The notes beneath the pieces are model-generated. The model was given only the letters and a program-made list of their open reading frames with translations, was not told the origin of the DNA and did no database searches. A stretch of 64,000 nt of DNA from Williamsia maris (GTDB lineage Bacteria; Actinomycetota; Actinomycetes; Mycobacteriales; Mycobacteriaceae). Location of the stretch: positions 992,001-1,056,000 of the forward strand of contig NZ_JAMTCJ010000002.1 of NCBI RefSeq assembly GCF_024171815.1. The letters are read 5' to 3'. The translations under genes and the position numbers were made by a program. Positions 41,821 to 49,653 of the stretch are shown piece by piece (position 1 is the first letter of the stretch; the number at the start of each line of letters is the position of its first letter).

Positions 41821-43170
41821 ATGAGGGTCACGGTCTTCGGATGTGGATATCTCGGCGCGACCCATGCGGCATGCATGGCCGAACTCGGCCATGAGGTGCT
41901 CGGCGTCGATGTCGATGCGAACAAGGTCGAGATGCTCTCGCGCGGCGAGGTGCCGTTCTACGAACCGGGACTCCCCGAAGTCCTGCAACGCAATCTCGAC
42001 TCCGGTCGGTTGCACTTCACCACCGACATCGCCGAGGCGGCGTCGTTCGCGACCGTGCACTTTCTCGGCGTCGGTACGCCGCAGAAGAAGGGTGAGTACG
42101 CCGCCGATCTCCGCTACGTGTTCTCCGTCGTCGACGAGTTGGCCGCGTCCCTGAAGGGATCTCACCTGCTGATCGGCAAATCGACTGTGCCGGTGGGTAC
42201 GTCGGTGGAGATCATCCGTCGCCTGAAGGAGTCGGGAACCGAGGCGGACATCTCGGTGGCCTGGAACCCCGAGTTCCTGCGCGAGGGATTCGCCGTCGCC
42301 GACACCCTGCGTCCCGACCGCATCGTCCTCGGAGTCGATCCCGAGGGGGACCAGGACGCGGTCGTCGCCCAGGTCGAGGAGATCTACGCGACCATCCTGG
42401 CCGAGGACACCCCGTTCCTACGGACCGATCTCGCCACGGCCGAACTGGTGAAGGTCTCGGCCAACGCGTTCCTCGCCACCAAGATCTCGTTCATCAACGC
42501 CATCAGCGAGGTGTGTGAGGCCGCGGGTGCCGACGTGTCCACCCTGGCCGACGCCATCGGCTACGACCAGCGGATCGGCCGCCGATTCCTCAACGCGGGG
42601 TTGGGATTCGGTGGCGGATGCCTCCCCAAGGACATCCGCGCGTTCATGGCGCGCGCCGGTGAGCTCGGTGCCGATCAGGCGTTGACGTTCCTGCGTGAGG
42701 TCGACTCGATCAACATGCGTCGCCGCACCGCGATGGTCGAGCTGACCACCAAGGCGTGCGGCGGGGAGTTGTTGGGCTCCAACATCGCGGTACTGGGTGC
42801 CGCGTTCAAACCCGAGAGCGACGACGTCCGGGACTCACCCGCACTCAACGTGGCCGGCCAGTTGCAACTCAAGGGCGCGGCGGTCAGCGTGTACGACCCG
42901 AAGGCGATGGACAACTCGCGCAAGCTGTTCCCCACGCTCGGTTACGCCGATTCGGCGGCCGAGGCGTGCGAACTGGCCGACGTCGTCCTGGTGCTGACGG
43001 AGTGGGCGGAATTCCTCGAACTCAAGCCCGCCGATCTCGAACCGGTCATGCGCGGCAAGGTCATCGTCGACGGACGGCGCTGCCTCGACCCGGCCATCTG
43101 GATGGCGGCGGGGTGGACCTATCACGGTCTCGGCGGCACGCCGAGGGTGGTCGAACTGCCGCGTCGGTGA
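41821..43170 (+). CDS. udg: UDP-glucose 6-dehydrogenase
   Basis: A 449-residue NAD-dependent nucleotide-sugar dehydrogenase. The N-terminal Rossmann motif is GCGYLGATHA; the catalytic Cys267 sits in GFGGGCLPKD, with Lys211 in LVKVSANAFLA as the partner base; the C-terminal UDP-binding domain has GAAFKPESDDVRDSP and LVLTEWAEF. It oxidises UDP-glucose twice to UDP-glucuronate, a precursor for uronic-acid-containing polysaccharides. That product could feed the exopolysaccharide locus at 57-64 kb, but there is no direct linkage. It ends 10 bp from a convergent MerR gene. Confidence 0.93.
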   Translation: MRVTVFGCGYLGATHAACMAELGHEVLGVDVDANKVEMLSRGEVPFYEPGLPEVLQRNLDSGRLHFTTDIAEAASFATVHFLGVGTPQKKGEYAADLRYVFSVVDELAASLKGSHLLIGKSTVPVGTSVEIIRRLKESGTEADISVAWNPEFLREGFAVADTLRPDRIVLGVDPEGDQDAVVAQVEEIYATILAEDTPFLRTDLATAELVKVSANAFLATKISFINAISEVCEAAGADVSTLADAIGYDQRIGRRFLNAGLGFGGGCLPKDIRAFMARAGELGADQALTFLREVDSINMRRRTAMVELTTKACGGELLGSNIAVLGAAFKPESDDVRDSPALNVAGQLQLKGAAVSVYDPKAMDNSRKLFPTLGYADSAAEACELADVVLVLTEWAEFLELKPADLEPVMRGKVIVDGRRCLDPAIWMAAGWTYHGLGGTPRVVELPRR

Positions 43171-43180
43171 GCCGATGAGT

Positions 43181-43900
43181 TCACCCCTGTAGGTAGTCCT
43201 TCAGCACGTCGGCAAGCGTGCGATCCAAGGCCCGGTTCAGAGCATTGTGTGCGGATGTGGTTGCCACAGCGCGCATCTCGTTCATCAGGATTGCCGCCCA
43301 CTCGGATTCCTCGTCGCCGCGAGGAACCCAGCCCTTGCCGCGACGGGTCACGAACTCGTCGCGGGCGGCGGTGATGAGTGTCGTCGCCGCACCGTCCAGG
43401 TCGTCGTCGAGGCGTCCGAACACGTTGAGCAGTGACGTCAGGCTGAGCCCGAGTTCGATGAGACGGCCGAAGCCGTAGACGGTGTCGCTGTCGAGCAGCA
43501 GATAGTCGCCGTCATCGGGTGCGATGAGGCCCATGTCGGCCATCTTCTCGAAGTCGAGCGGATCGATGGAGCTGACGATCGATTGCAGAGTCGCGGCCGA
43601 CACCCGCTCCGACGGCGCCTTCGACCACGGTTCGGCGAGGATCTCCTCGACCCCGAGGATCTTCGCCAGACCGTCGCCGCGCTGCATGCCCTTGATGAAG
43701 TCGGCGATGTGGCGGGCGTTGTATCCGCGTTTGAGCAGATCGTTGATCAGGGTGAGGCGCGCGAGGTGGTTGTCGGTATAGATGGCGATGCGGCCGCGTT
43801 TGGCCGGACGGGGCAACAGCCCGCGGTCCTGATACCCGCGTACGTTGCGGGTGGTGGTGCCGGCAGCCCGCGCCAGGTCATCGATCCGATACTCAGTCAT
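43181..43900 (-). CDS. MerR-family transcriptional regulator
   Basis: A 239-residue regulator. The N-terminal winged helix-turn-helix is typical: YRIDDLARAAGTTTRNVRGYQDRGLLP, then GRIAIYTDNHLARL. The C-terminal ~150 residues are helical and contain no metal-binding Cys cluster, so an organic ligand is likely. It is divergent from the hydrolase-SDR-monooxygenase operon across 88 bp and is the obvious candidate for its control. The ATG at 43900 was chosen because the HTH follows directly; the frame extends 13 codons further upstream without conserved sequence. Confidence 0.88.
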   Translation of the reverse strand: MTEYRIDDLARAAGTTTRNVRGYQDRGLLPRPAKRGRIAIYTDNHLARLTLINDLLKRGYNARHIADFIKGMQRGDGLAKILGVEEILAEPWSKAPSERVSAATLQSIVSSIDPLDFEKMADMGLIAPDDGDYLLLDSDTVYGFGRLIELGLSLTSLLNVFGRLDDDLDGAATTLITAARDEFVTRRGKGWVPRGDEESEWAAILMNEMRAVATTSAHNALNRALDRTLADVLKDYLQG

Positions 43901-43930
43901 AACAGCCCATGAGCATACCGAACCGCAGGT

Positions 43931-43960
43931 CACTGACACCGTTCATTGTTACATTGACAA
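43931..43960. promoter_or_regulatory. Candidate operator in the MerR / hydrolase divergent region
   Basis: CACTGACA (43931-43938) and CATTGACA (43952-43959) are direct repeats 21 bp apart. The second forms part of a TTGT-N7-ACAA dyad (43946-43960) of the spacing used by MerR dimers, and TTGACA (43954-43959) resembles a rightward -35. This is the likely regulatory core between the two transcription units. Confidence 0.4.
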
Positions 43961-43988
43961 GTGGCACGCTGTGTGGTGATGTCGTGGG

Positions 43989-44951
43989 GTGAGTCCCTCG
44001 CTTCGTTCCCGTGTCCTCGTGGCGTCCACGGCGCTGTGGTTGCGCCCTCTGGCCGACCGGGTGCCCGCCACCGCATCGGGCGTCAAGTTCGCCCGCGTCC
44101 TCGTCGCCGGGTCCATGCGGCTCGGTGCCTCCACGCCGCGGGGCACCCGCGTCGAGAAGATCGACACCAGGAGCGCCGCCGGCGCCCGGATCCGCGGGGA
44201 ATGGGTGTCCGACGCAGCGGTCACCGACACGCGCCGGGTCGTCCTGTACGTCCACGGCAGCGCGTACGCGATCTGCTCGGCCGCCACGCACCGCGCCCTG
44301 GTCGCCAGGCTCTCGCGGACCACCGGGGTCCAGGCGTTCACCGTCGAGTACCGGCTCGCCCCCGAGTACCGCTTCCCCGCCGCCGCCGACGACGTGCGCG
44401 CCGCGTACCTGTGGCTCATCGAGTCCGGTCACGCCCCGGAGGACATCATCCTGGCCGGCGACTCGGCCGGCGGACATCTCATCCTGGATCTGGTCGCCGA
44501 GAACGCCCGGACCGGATTCGCCCAGCCCGGCGCCGCGGTGATGCTCTCGCCCCTGTTCGACCTCACCTTCTCCCTCGCGGCCGAGCGCGAGCGGCGCAGA
44601 CGCGACCCGATGATCTCCGCGCGTGCCGCTCGCCGACTCGTCGCGCACTACACACACGGCCTCGCCGACGACACCCCGCGGCTGAAGTTGGCACTGGCGC
44701 AGGGCATCACGCTGCCCCCGATGCTCGTTCAGGCCGGCGGTGCCGAGATGCTCAGCGCCGACGCCGAGGCGATCGCCGACGCGGTCACCGCAGCGGGTGG
44801 CGCGTGCGAACTGCAGATCTACGACGGACAGATGCACGTGTTCCAGGCCTTCCCCCGGCTGGTGCCCGAGGCCGATCGCGCTCTCGCCGCGATCGACCGC
44901 TTCGTCTCCCTCCACACCACGGCCCAGACCTCGAAGCAACGGAGTGCATGA
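43989..44951 (+). CDS. Alpha/beta hydrolase, HSL/LipR-like esterase
   Basis: A 320-residue hydrolase of the hormone-sensitive-lipase type. The oxyanion motif, usually HGGG, reads YVHGSAY; the nucleophile is in GDSAGG, and a plausible Asp and His lie in the C-terminal part (DGQMHVFQAF holds the His). Acyl-ester hydrolysis is expected. The GTG start is weak, without a clear ribosome site. It is the first gene of a three-gene operon with an SDR and a Baeyer-Villiger monooxygenase, an order reminiscent of the mycobacterial mymA operon (lipR, sadH, mymA), which acts on envelope lipids. Confidence 0.85.
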   Translation: MSPSLRSRVLVASTALWLRPLADRVPATASGVKFARVLVAGSMRLGASTPRGTRVEKIDTRSAAGARIRGEWVSDAAVTDTRRVVLYVHGSAYAICSAATHRALVARLSRTTGVQAFTVEYRLAPEYRFPAAADDVRAAYLWLIESGHAPEDIILAGDSAGGHLILDLVAENARTGFAQPGAAVMLSPLFDLTFSLAAERERRRRDPMISARAARRLVAHYTHGLADDTPRLKLALAQGITLPPMLVQAGGAEMLSADAEAIADAVTAAGGACELQIYDGQMHVFQAFPRLVPEADRALAAIDRFVSLHTTAQTSKQRSA

Positions 44952-45827
44952 ATGAGCAAGTCAACCAGCAGGACCCGGAACGCGAATGCAGTGGTCACCG
45001 GCGCGGGCAGCGGTATCGGCCGCGCCTTCGCGCTCGAGTTGGCCCGCCGCGGCTCGCGCGTCGTCTGCTCCGACATCGACGGTGACCGTGTCAAGGAGAC
45101 CGTGTCGATGATCGACCGGCTCACCTCCGGTCGCGCCTACCCCGTCTTCTGTGACGTGTCGGTGAGCGAGGACGTCGACGAACTCGCCGCGCAGGCACAG
45201 GACTGGTTCGGCGAGCCCACGTCGCTGATGGTCAACAACGCCGGCGTCGGGATCGGTGGCAAGCCGGTCGGTGAGATCGGGATCGACGACTGGCAGTGGG
45301 CCCTCGGGATCAACCTGTGGGGCATGGTCTACGGCTCGGAGAAGTTCCTCCCGCAGCTGCGCGAGGCCGGTCGCGGCGGACTGATCAACGTCGCCTCCAC
45401 CGCCGCGTTCTCCGCGGCACCGGGCATGGCCGCCTACAACGTCGGCAAGGCCGGCGTGCTGGCCCTGTCGGAGACGATCGCCGCGGAGCTGGGCGGTACC
45501 GACCTCGCGGTCACCGTGCTGTGCCCGACGTTCGTCAAGACCAACGTCGCCGTCGACGGCCGCATCACCGCCGACGCGTCGAAGCTCGCGGGAACGCTCA
45601 TGCGGTACACCGGCCTCTCGCCCGATCGCGTCGCCAAGGGCACGCTCAACGCCCACGACCGCGGACAGCTCTACGTCGTGCCCCAGCTCGACGCGAAGGC
45701 GATCTGGTCGGCCAAGCGACACCTGCCTCGCACCTACACGGCCGGACTCGGCCTGCTCAATCGCATCTTGCCCCAGACGGGGACACCGTCGGCCGTGCCG
45801 GCGCTCACCCCGACCGTAGGAGAATGA
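44952..45827 (+). CDS. Short-chain dehydrogenase/reductase (SadH-like)
   Basis: A 291-residue SDR. It has the cofactor motif TGAGSGIG near residue 17, the structural NNAG, the catalytic Ser in VASTAAFSAA and the YNVGK pair. The Asp after the second strand (CSDIDGD) favours NAD(H). The C-terminal ~60 residues go beyond the SDR core, as in SadH-like enzymes. It begins immediately after the hydrolase stop and one base separates it from the monooxygenase, so the three are translated together. The likely substrate is an alcohol/ketone in the same pathway. Confidence 0.87.
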   Translation: MSKSTSRTRNANAVVTGAGSGIGRAFALELARRGSRVVCSDIDGDRVKETVSMIDRLTSGRAYPVFCDVSVSEDVDELAAQAQDWFGEPTSLMVNNAGVGIGGKPVGEIGIDDWQWALGINLWGMVYGSEKFLPQLREAGRGGLINVASTAAFSAAPGMAAYNVGKAGVLALSETIAAELGGTDLAVTVLCPTFVKTNVAVDGRITADASKLAGTLMRYTGLSPDRVAKGTLNAHDRGQLYVVPQLDAKAIWSAKRHLPRTYTAGLGLLNRILPQTGTPSAVPALTPTVGE

Positions 45828-45828
45828 C

Positions 45829-47364
45829 ATGACCGGGACATCGAACGCGCGCACCGACCTCAGCGACAAGCCCGTGGTCGACACGGCCATCATCGGAGCC
45901 GGATTCGCGGGCATCGGCGCGGCGATCCGGCTGCGGCAGAGCGGGGTCGAGGACTTCGTTCTCCTCGAGCGCGACACCCGACCGGGTGGCACCTGGCGCG
46001 ACAACACCTATCCCGGCGCCGCGTGCGACATCCCCTCGCGGCTGTACTCGTACTCGTTCGCGCCCAACCCGGACTGGAGCAAGACCTACTCGGGCAGCGC
46101 CGAGATCCTCTCCTACATCGACACGATGGTCGCCGATCACGACCTCGATCGGCGGATCCGCTACGGCGCCACCGTGACCGGGGTCGTGTTCGACGAGGCC
46201 AACGGCGTGTGGGAATGCGCCATCGCCGACTCCGAACCGCTGTACGCCCGCACCGTCGTGGTGGCGTCGGGCCCGCTGTCGACGCCGGGGTACCCCGACA
46301 TCACCGGCATCGACGACTTCGCGGGCAAGCGCATGCACAGCGCCGACTGGGACCACGACTACGACTTCACCGGCAAGAAGGTCGGTGTCATCGGCACCGG
46401 GGCCAGTGCGGTGCAGGTCATCCCGGAACTGGTCCGCTCGGCGGCACACGTGTCGGTGTTCCAGCGGACCCCGGGCTGGGTGCTCCCGCGCATCAACCCG
46501 TCGGTCAGCGAGCGCACCAAGAAGGCCTACGCGCGGATCCCGTTGCTGCAGTCGGCCTCCCGTGCGGCCTGGTTCTGGGGCCATGAGTCGGTCGCGCTCG
46601 GTGTCGTCTGGAACTCGCCGCTGACGCGGGTCGTCGAGGCCGTGTCCAAGATCAGCATGCGCACCCAGGTGAAGGACCCGTGGATGCGGCGTCAGCTCAC
46701 GCCCGACTTCCGGGCCGGCTGCAAGCGTCTGCTGATGACCAGCGCCTACTACCCGGCGCTGCAGGAGGACAACTGCCGACTGATCACCTGGCCCATCGCC
46801 CGCATCAGTGAGAAGGGGGTCCGGACGGTCGAGGGCGTCGAGCACCAGTTCGACGCGCTCGTGTTCGCCACCGGCTTCGAGGTCTCCAAGCAGGGCACCC
46901 CCATCCCGATCACCGGCCGTGACGGACGCGTCCTCGGCGACGAGTGGAGTCGGGGCGCCTACGCGTACAAGAGCATTGCCGTCTCCGGCTATCCGAACCT
47001 GTACTTCACGTTCGGCCCCAACTCCGGCCCGGGCCACAGCTCGGCGCTGGTGTACATGGAGGCGCAGATCGACGCGATCGTCATGGCGGTCACCACGGTG
47101 CTGCGTCGTCGCCTGGCCGTGCTCGACGTGCACCCCGCGGCGCAGGCGGACTACAACGCCGACATCCAGCGCCGACTGGAGAAGACGACGTGGAACTCCG
47201 GCTGCAAGAGCTGGTACCTGACCGAGGACGGCTTCAACGCAACCATGTTCCCGGGCTTCGCGAGCCAGTACGTCGCACAGATGCGCGGTATCGATCTGAC
47301 CCGTGATTTCACCGCCGTGGCGCTCGCACCGGACGATCTGGAGGCATCTGTCACGACGCGTTGA
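45829..47364 (+). CDS. Baeyer-Villiger-type flavin monooxygenase (MymA-like)
   Basis: A 511-residue FAD/NADPH monooxygenase. The FAD motif GAGFAGIG is at residue ~23, the Baeyer-Villiger fingerprint FAGKRMHSADWDHD follows, and the NADPH motif GTGASAVQ lies mid-protein; ATGFEVSK is the third conserved block. The enzyme could insert oxygen next to a ketone to give an ester, which the neighbouring hydrolase could then cleave. TAGGAGA serves as its ribosome site. It closes the hydrolase-SDR-BVMO operon, for which an alcohol-to-ketone-to-ester-to-acid sequence is an attractive but unproven reading. Confidence 0.9.
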   Translation: MTGTSNARTDLSDKPVVDTAIIGAGFAGIGAAIRLRQSGVEDFVLLERDTRPGGTWRDNTYPGAACDIPSRLYSYSFAPNPDWSKTYSGSAEILSYIDTMVADHDLDRRIRYGATVTGVVFDEANGVWECAIADSEPLYARTVVVASGPLSTPGYPDITGIDDFAGKRMHSADWDHDYDFTGKKVGVIGTGASAVQVIPELVRSAAHVSVFQRTPGWVLPRINPSVSERTKKAYARIPLLQSASRAAWFWGHESVALGVVWNSPLTRVVEAVSKISMRTQVKDPWMRRQLTPDFRAGCKRLLMTSAYYPALQEDNCRLITWPIARISEKGVRTVEGVEHQFDALVFATGFEVSKQGTPIPITGRDGRVLGDEWSRGAYAYKSIAVSGYPNLYFTFGPNSGPGHSSALVYMEAQIDAIVMAVTTVLRRRLAVLDVHPAAQADYNADIQRRLEKTTWNSGCKSWYLTEDGFNATMFPGFASQYVAQMRGIDLTRDFTAVALAPDDLEASVTTR

Positions 47365-47430
47365 CATGTTATGTTGGCGGAAGGGTTCGGGGCATGGGGA
47401 GTGCCATCGGACCCGGTAGCCAGGGGGAAC

Positions 47431-48972
47431 ATGTCTTTAGCCGAACGGGCGCTGGACTCTGCTCCGGTTGTCCTCGACGACACCGTGCTGCGCGACATCC
47501 GAGCTCGTCTCGATGCCGCGGGCCTGGCCGACTGTGCCTCGTTCGTCCTGGTGGAACTGTGCGAGCGTGGTCTGCTGGCCGCGGTGGTCGACGCAGGCAC
47601 AGGCGCCCGTGTGGCCGAACGGGCCGACGACAAGCTCAGTCCCCGGATGCTCGACCTCGCGGTCGCCGACCACCTGGTCCGGACCGGACGTGTGGACCGT
47701 CCTGAATCGGACGAGTGGGCCGACGAGCTGCTCCACGTCGTGACCGGCCTGCGCGCGACGCTCGCCACCGCGGACGGCGCGTTCGCGATGGGCACCGCAC
47801 ACGTCGGACTGGTCCGGGTCTCGCGGCGCGACCTCGTCGTCGCACTGCACCCGCACCTGATGGCCGCCGCGGCTCTGTGGCAGTCGGCTGCGTCCGACCG
47901 CGAACCGCCGGTCGGTGCCGTCGTCGTCATGCCCGACCACCTGCAGTGGCCGGGACTGTTCGCCACGCTCGCGCAGCATTCATCGATTCCGGCGGTCGCC
48001 GTCGGGGACGAGGTCGTCGCGCCGGGTCGAGCGCGTGGCCGACACGGGGCGCCGGTCGTGGCACCCGAACCGACTGCGCCTCTCGAACCGACTGCGCCAC
48101 CAGAACCGACTGCGCCACCAGAACCGACGCCGGTCTTCGAGTCGATGTCGCGACCCGTCGAACCGCCGCCGAGCCCGGTGGCACCGCCGGTGCCGGTTCC
48201 GGTTGCAGTGCCCGCGCCGTTCGTACCGCCCGTCACTCCCGCGGTGTTCGCACCTCAGCCTGTCGTTCCTCAGCCGCCGGCACCCCAGCCCGTCGTGCCG
48301 CAGGCCTTCGTGCCCCAGCCCTTTGTTCCGCAGCCCTTCGCACCCCAGCCCTTCGTGCCACCGCCCTTCGCGCCGGCGCCGCGACGGGTGCGCGACACCG
48401 CGGCGCCCATCGTCCCCGGCGACTCCTGGAACGCATCGTTCCCGTCCACCCACGAGCACGATGCGTTCTTCGGACCGGGCGGTGAGCGGGAACCGATCTC
48501 CGTGCACGATCATCGTGATGTGAGAGATCCCGGAGGACCGCGGCACTACTCGCCGCCCGCGCTCGTCACCGACACGGCGTCGCCCGAGGCGCGACGCGTG
48601 CACAACCGTCGTCTGCTGGTCGGGGCGGGTGCGGTCGCCAGTTCGGCCGCACTCGGGGTCCTGGTCCTGACCCTGCCGTGGATAGACCAGGGTCCACCGG
48701 CGATGGGCGGTCAGATCAACGCCGCCCAGACGGCCGTTCCGCCCGGCGGCGTGACGTCGACGCCGTCACCGACGCAGGAATCGCGTCCGCCGCTCGACCT
48801 CGGCGCCGCGCGGTCGCCGGCCACGCAGTACACGGCACCGCCGCCGCCCACCGTCGCCCCACCGACGGCGCAGGCCGCGCCGCGGCGCAGCAATCCGGCA
48901 CCTCGCGCCCGGCCCCGGCCGCGCAGCATCCCCAATCCGATCCCGGGTCTACCGCCGATCCTGCTGCCCTGA
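47431..48972 (+). CDS. Proline-rich single-pass membrane protein, unknown function
   Basis: A 513-residue protein not matched to a known family. The first ~205 residues form a mixed alpha/beta globular part (SLAERALDSAPVVLDD; GAVVVMPDHLQWPGLF) and are followed by ~140 residues of low complexity with EPTAPPEPTAPPEPT and tandem PQPFVPQPF-type pentads. A transmembrane helix lies at ~395-415 after a basic HNRR stop; the remaining ~90 residues are again Pro/Ala/Thr-rich, ending in RSIPNPIPGLPPILLP. The topology suggests a cytoplasmic domain tethered to an exported wall-spanning tail. AGGGGGAAC is the ribosome site. The immediate neighbours give no functional clue. Confidence 0.75.
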   Translation: MSLAERALDSAPVVLDDTVLRDIRARLDAAGLADCASFVLVELCERGLLAAVVDAGTGARVAERADDKLSPRMLDLAVADHLVRTGRVDRPESDEWADELLHVVTGLRATLATADGAFAMGTAHVGLVRVSRRDLVVALHPHLMAAAALWQSAASDREPPVGAVVVMPDHLQWPGLFATLAQHSSIPAVAVGDEVVAPGRARGRHGAPVVAPEPTAPLEPTAPPEPTAPPEPTPVFESMSRPVEPPPSPVAPPVPVPVAVPAPFVPPVTPAVFAPQPVVPQPPAPQPVVPQAFVPQPFVPQPFAPQPFVPPPFAPAPRRVRDTAAPIVPGDSWNASFPSTHEHDAFFGPGGEREPISVHDHRDVRDPGGPRHYSPPALVTDTASPEARRVHNRRLLVGAGAVASSAALGVLVLTLPWIDQGPPAMGGQINAAQTAVPPGGVTSTPSPTQESRPPLDLGAARSPATQYTAPPPPTVAPPTAQAAPRRSNPAPRARPRPRSIPNPIPGLPPILLP

Positions 48973-48987
48973 GCCGACCCTGCGCCC

Positions 48988-49560
48988 TCAGCGCGCGGTG
49001 ACGCCGTTCTCGATGAGATCGAGGACGGATTCGAAGATCGCATCGCGATCAACCGGGATCGGTGCCGCCCCATCCAGTTCCAGGCTCACCGCGCCGTGGA
49101 CGCACGACCAGATGGCGAGGGTCAGCTCGAACGCGTCGTCGTCGCGGACGACGCCGGCGGCCTGTGCGTACCGCACGATCTCGGTGAGCGCCCCGAGCGC
49201 GGCCAGCCCGGCGTCGCCGCCGAGGTTGCACTCCTCGGAGAACATGAGCCGGTAGAGCGTCGGGTTCTCGAGCGCGAAGCGACGATAGCGTCGTCCTGAC
49301 TCGCGGAGTCGTTGGCGCGCATCGGAATCGAGGGTGCCGGCCGTCGTGGCCCGAAGCCGTTCGAACCCGTCGGACACGATGACCGCCACCAGGCCGTCCT
49401 TGCCGTCGAGGTGGTTGTACACCCCCATCGGGGCGACACCTGCCTCGGTCGCGACCGCTCGAACGGTCAAACCCCGCACGCCTTTGGCGGCGAGAACCCG
49501 ATGACCCGCACTGACCAACGCGTCGCGGACATCGGTTCCCGGTGTTCTCTTCGTCGCCAC
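48988..49560 (-). CDS. TetR-family transcriptional repressor
   Basis: A 190-residue regulator with an N-terminal TetR helix-turn-helix (LTVRAVATEAGVAPMGVYNHL) and an all-helical C-terminal ligand domain of the TetR_C type (LENPTLYRLMFSEECNL). The GTG at 49560 is probably leaderless, with TAGGCT 6 nt upstream. It is divergent from the MFS drug transporter across 93 bp that hold two perfect inverted repeats, so it most likely represses both genes until an exported compound binds. It ends 15 bp from a convergent gene. Confidence 0.9.
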   Translation of the reverse strand: MATKRTPGTDVRDALVSAGHRVLAAKGVRGLTVRAVATEAGVAPMGVYNHLDGKDGLVAVIVSDGFERLRATTAGTLDSDARQRLRESGRRYRRFALENPTLYRLMFSEECNLGGDAGLAALGALTEIVRYAQAAGVVRDDDAFELTLAIWSCVHGAVSLELDGAAPIPVDRDAIFESVLDLIENGVTAR

Positions 49561-49566
49561 CTTGAC

Positions 49567-49609
49567 AGCCTAGTAGAACAGTGTTCTTCTTGTTTAGAAC
49601 GTTGTTCTA
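49567..49609. promoter_or_regulatory. TetR operators and tetR -10 element
   Basis: AGAACAGTGTTCT (49575-49587) and TAGAAC-GTT-GTTCTA (49595-49609) are perfect inverted repeats sharing the GAAC/GTTC half-site, with centres 21 bp apart. A further GTTCC half-site lies near 49627. The minus-strand TAGGCT (49567-49572), 6 nt from the tetR GTG, is the probable tetR -10 and abuts the first palindrome, fitting autorepression. Confidence 0.75.
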
Positions 49610-49653
49610 CAACACTGGCACATTGTTCCACTGAGACCGAACGGGAGACCCCG

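Noticed and set aside
43989-47364. Hydrolase-SDR-monooxygenase operon as a complete mymA operon
   Set aside because: The acyl-CoA ligase, alcohol dehydrogenase, acyltransferase and AraC regulator genes of that operon are missing and the order is reversed; only a partial resemblance is claimed.
49562-49567. TTGACA as a -35 for the MFS gene
   Set aside because: No -10 lies at a suitable distance, and the hexamer sits within 6 nt of the tetR start; the minus-strand TAGGCT reading explains the region better.
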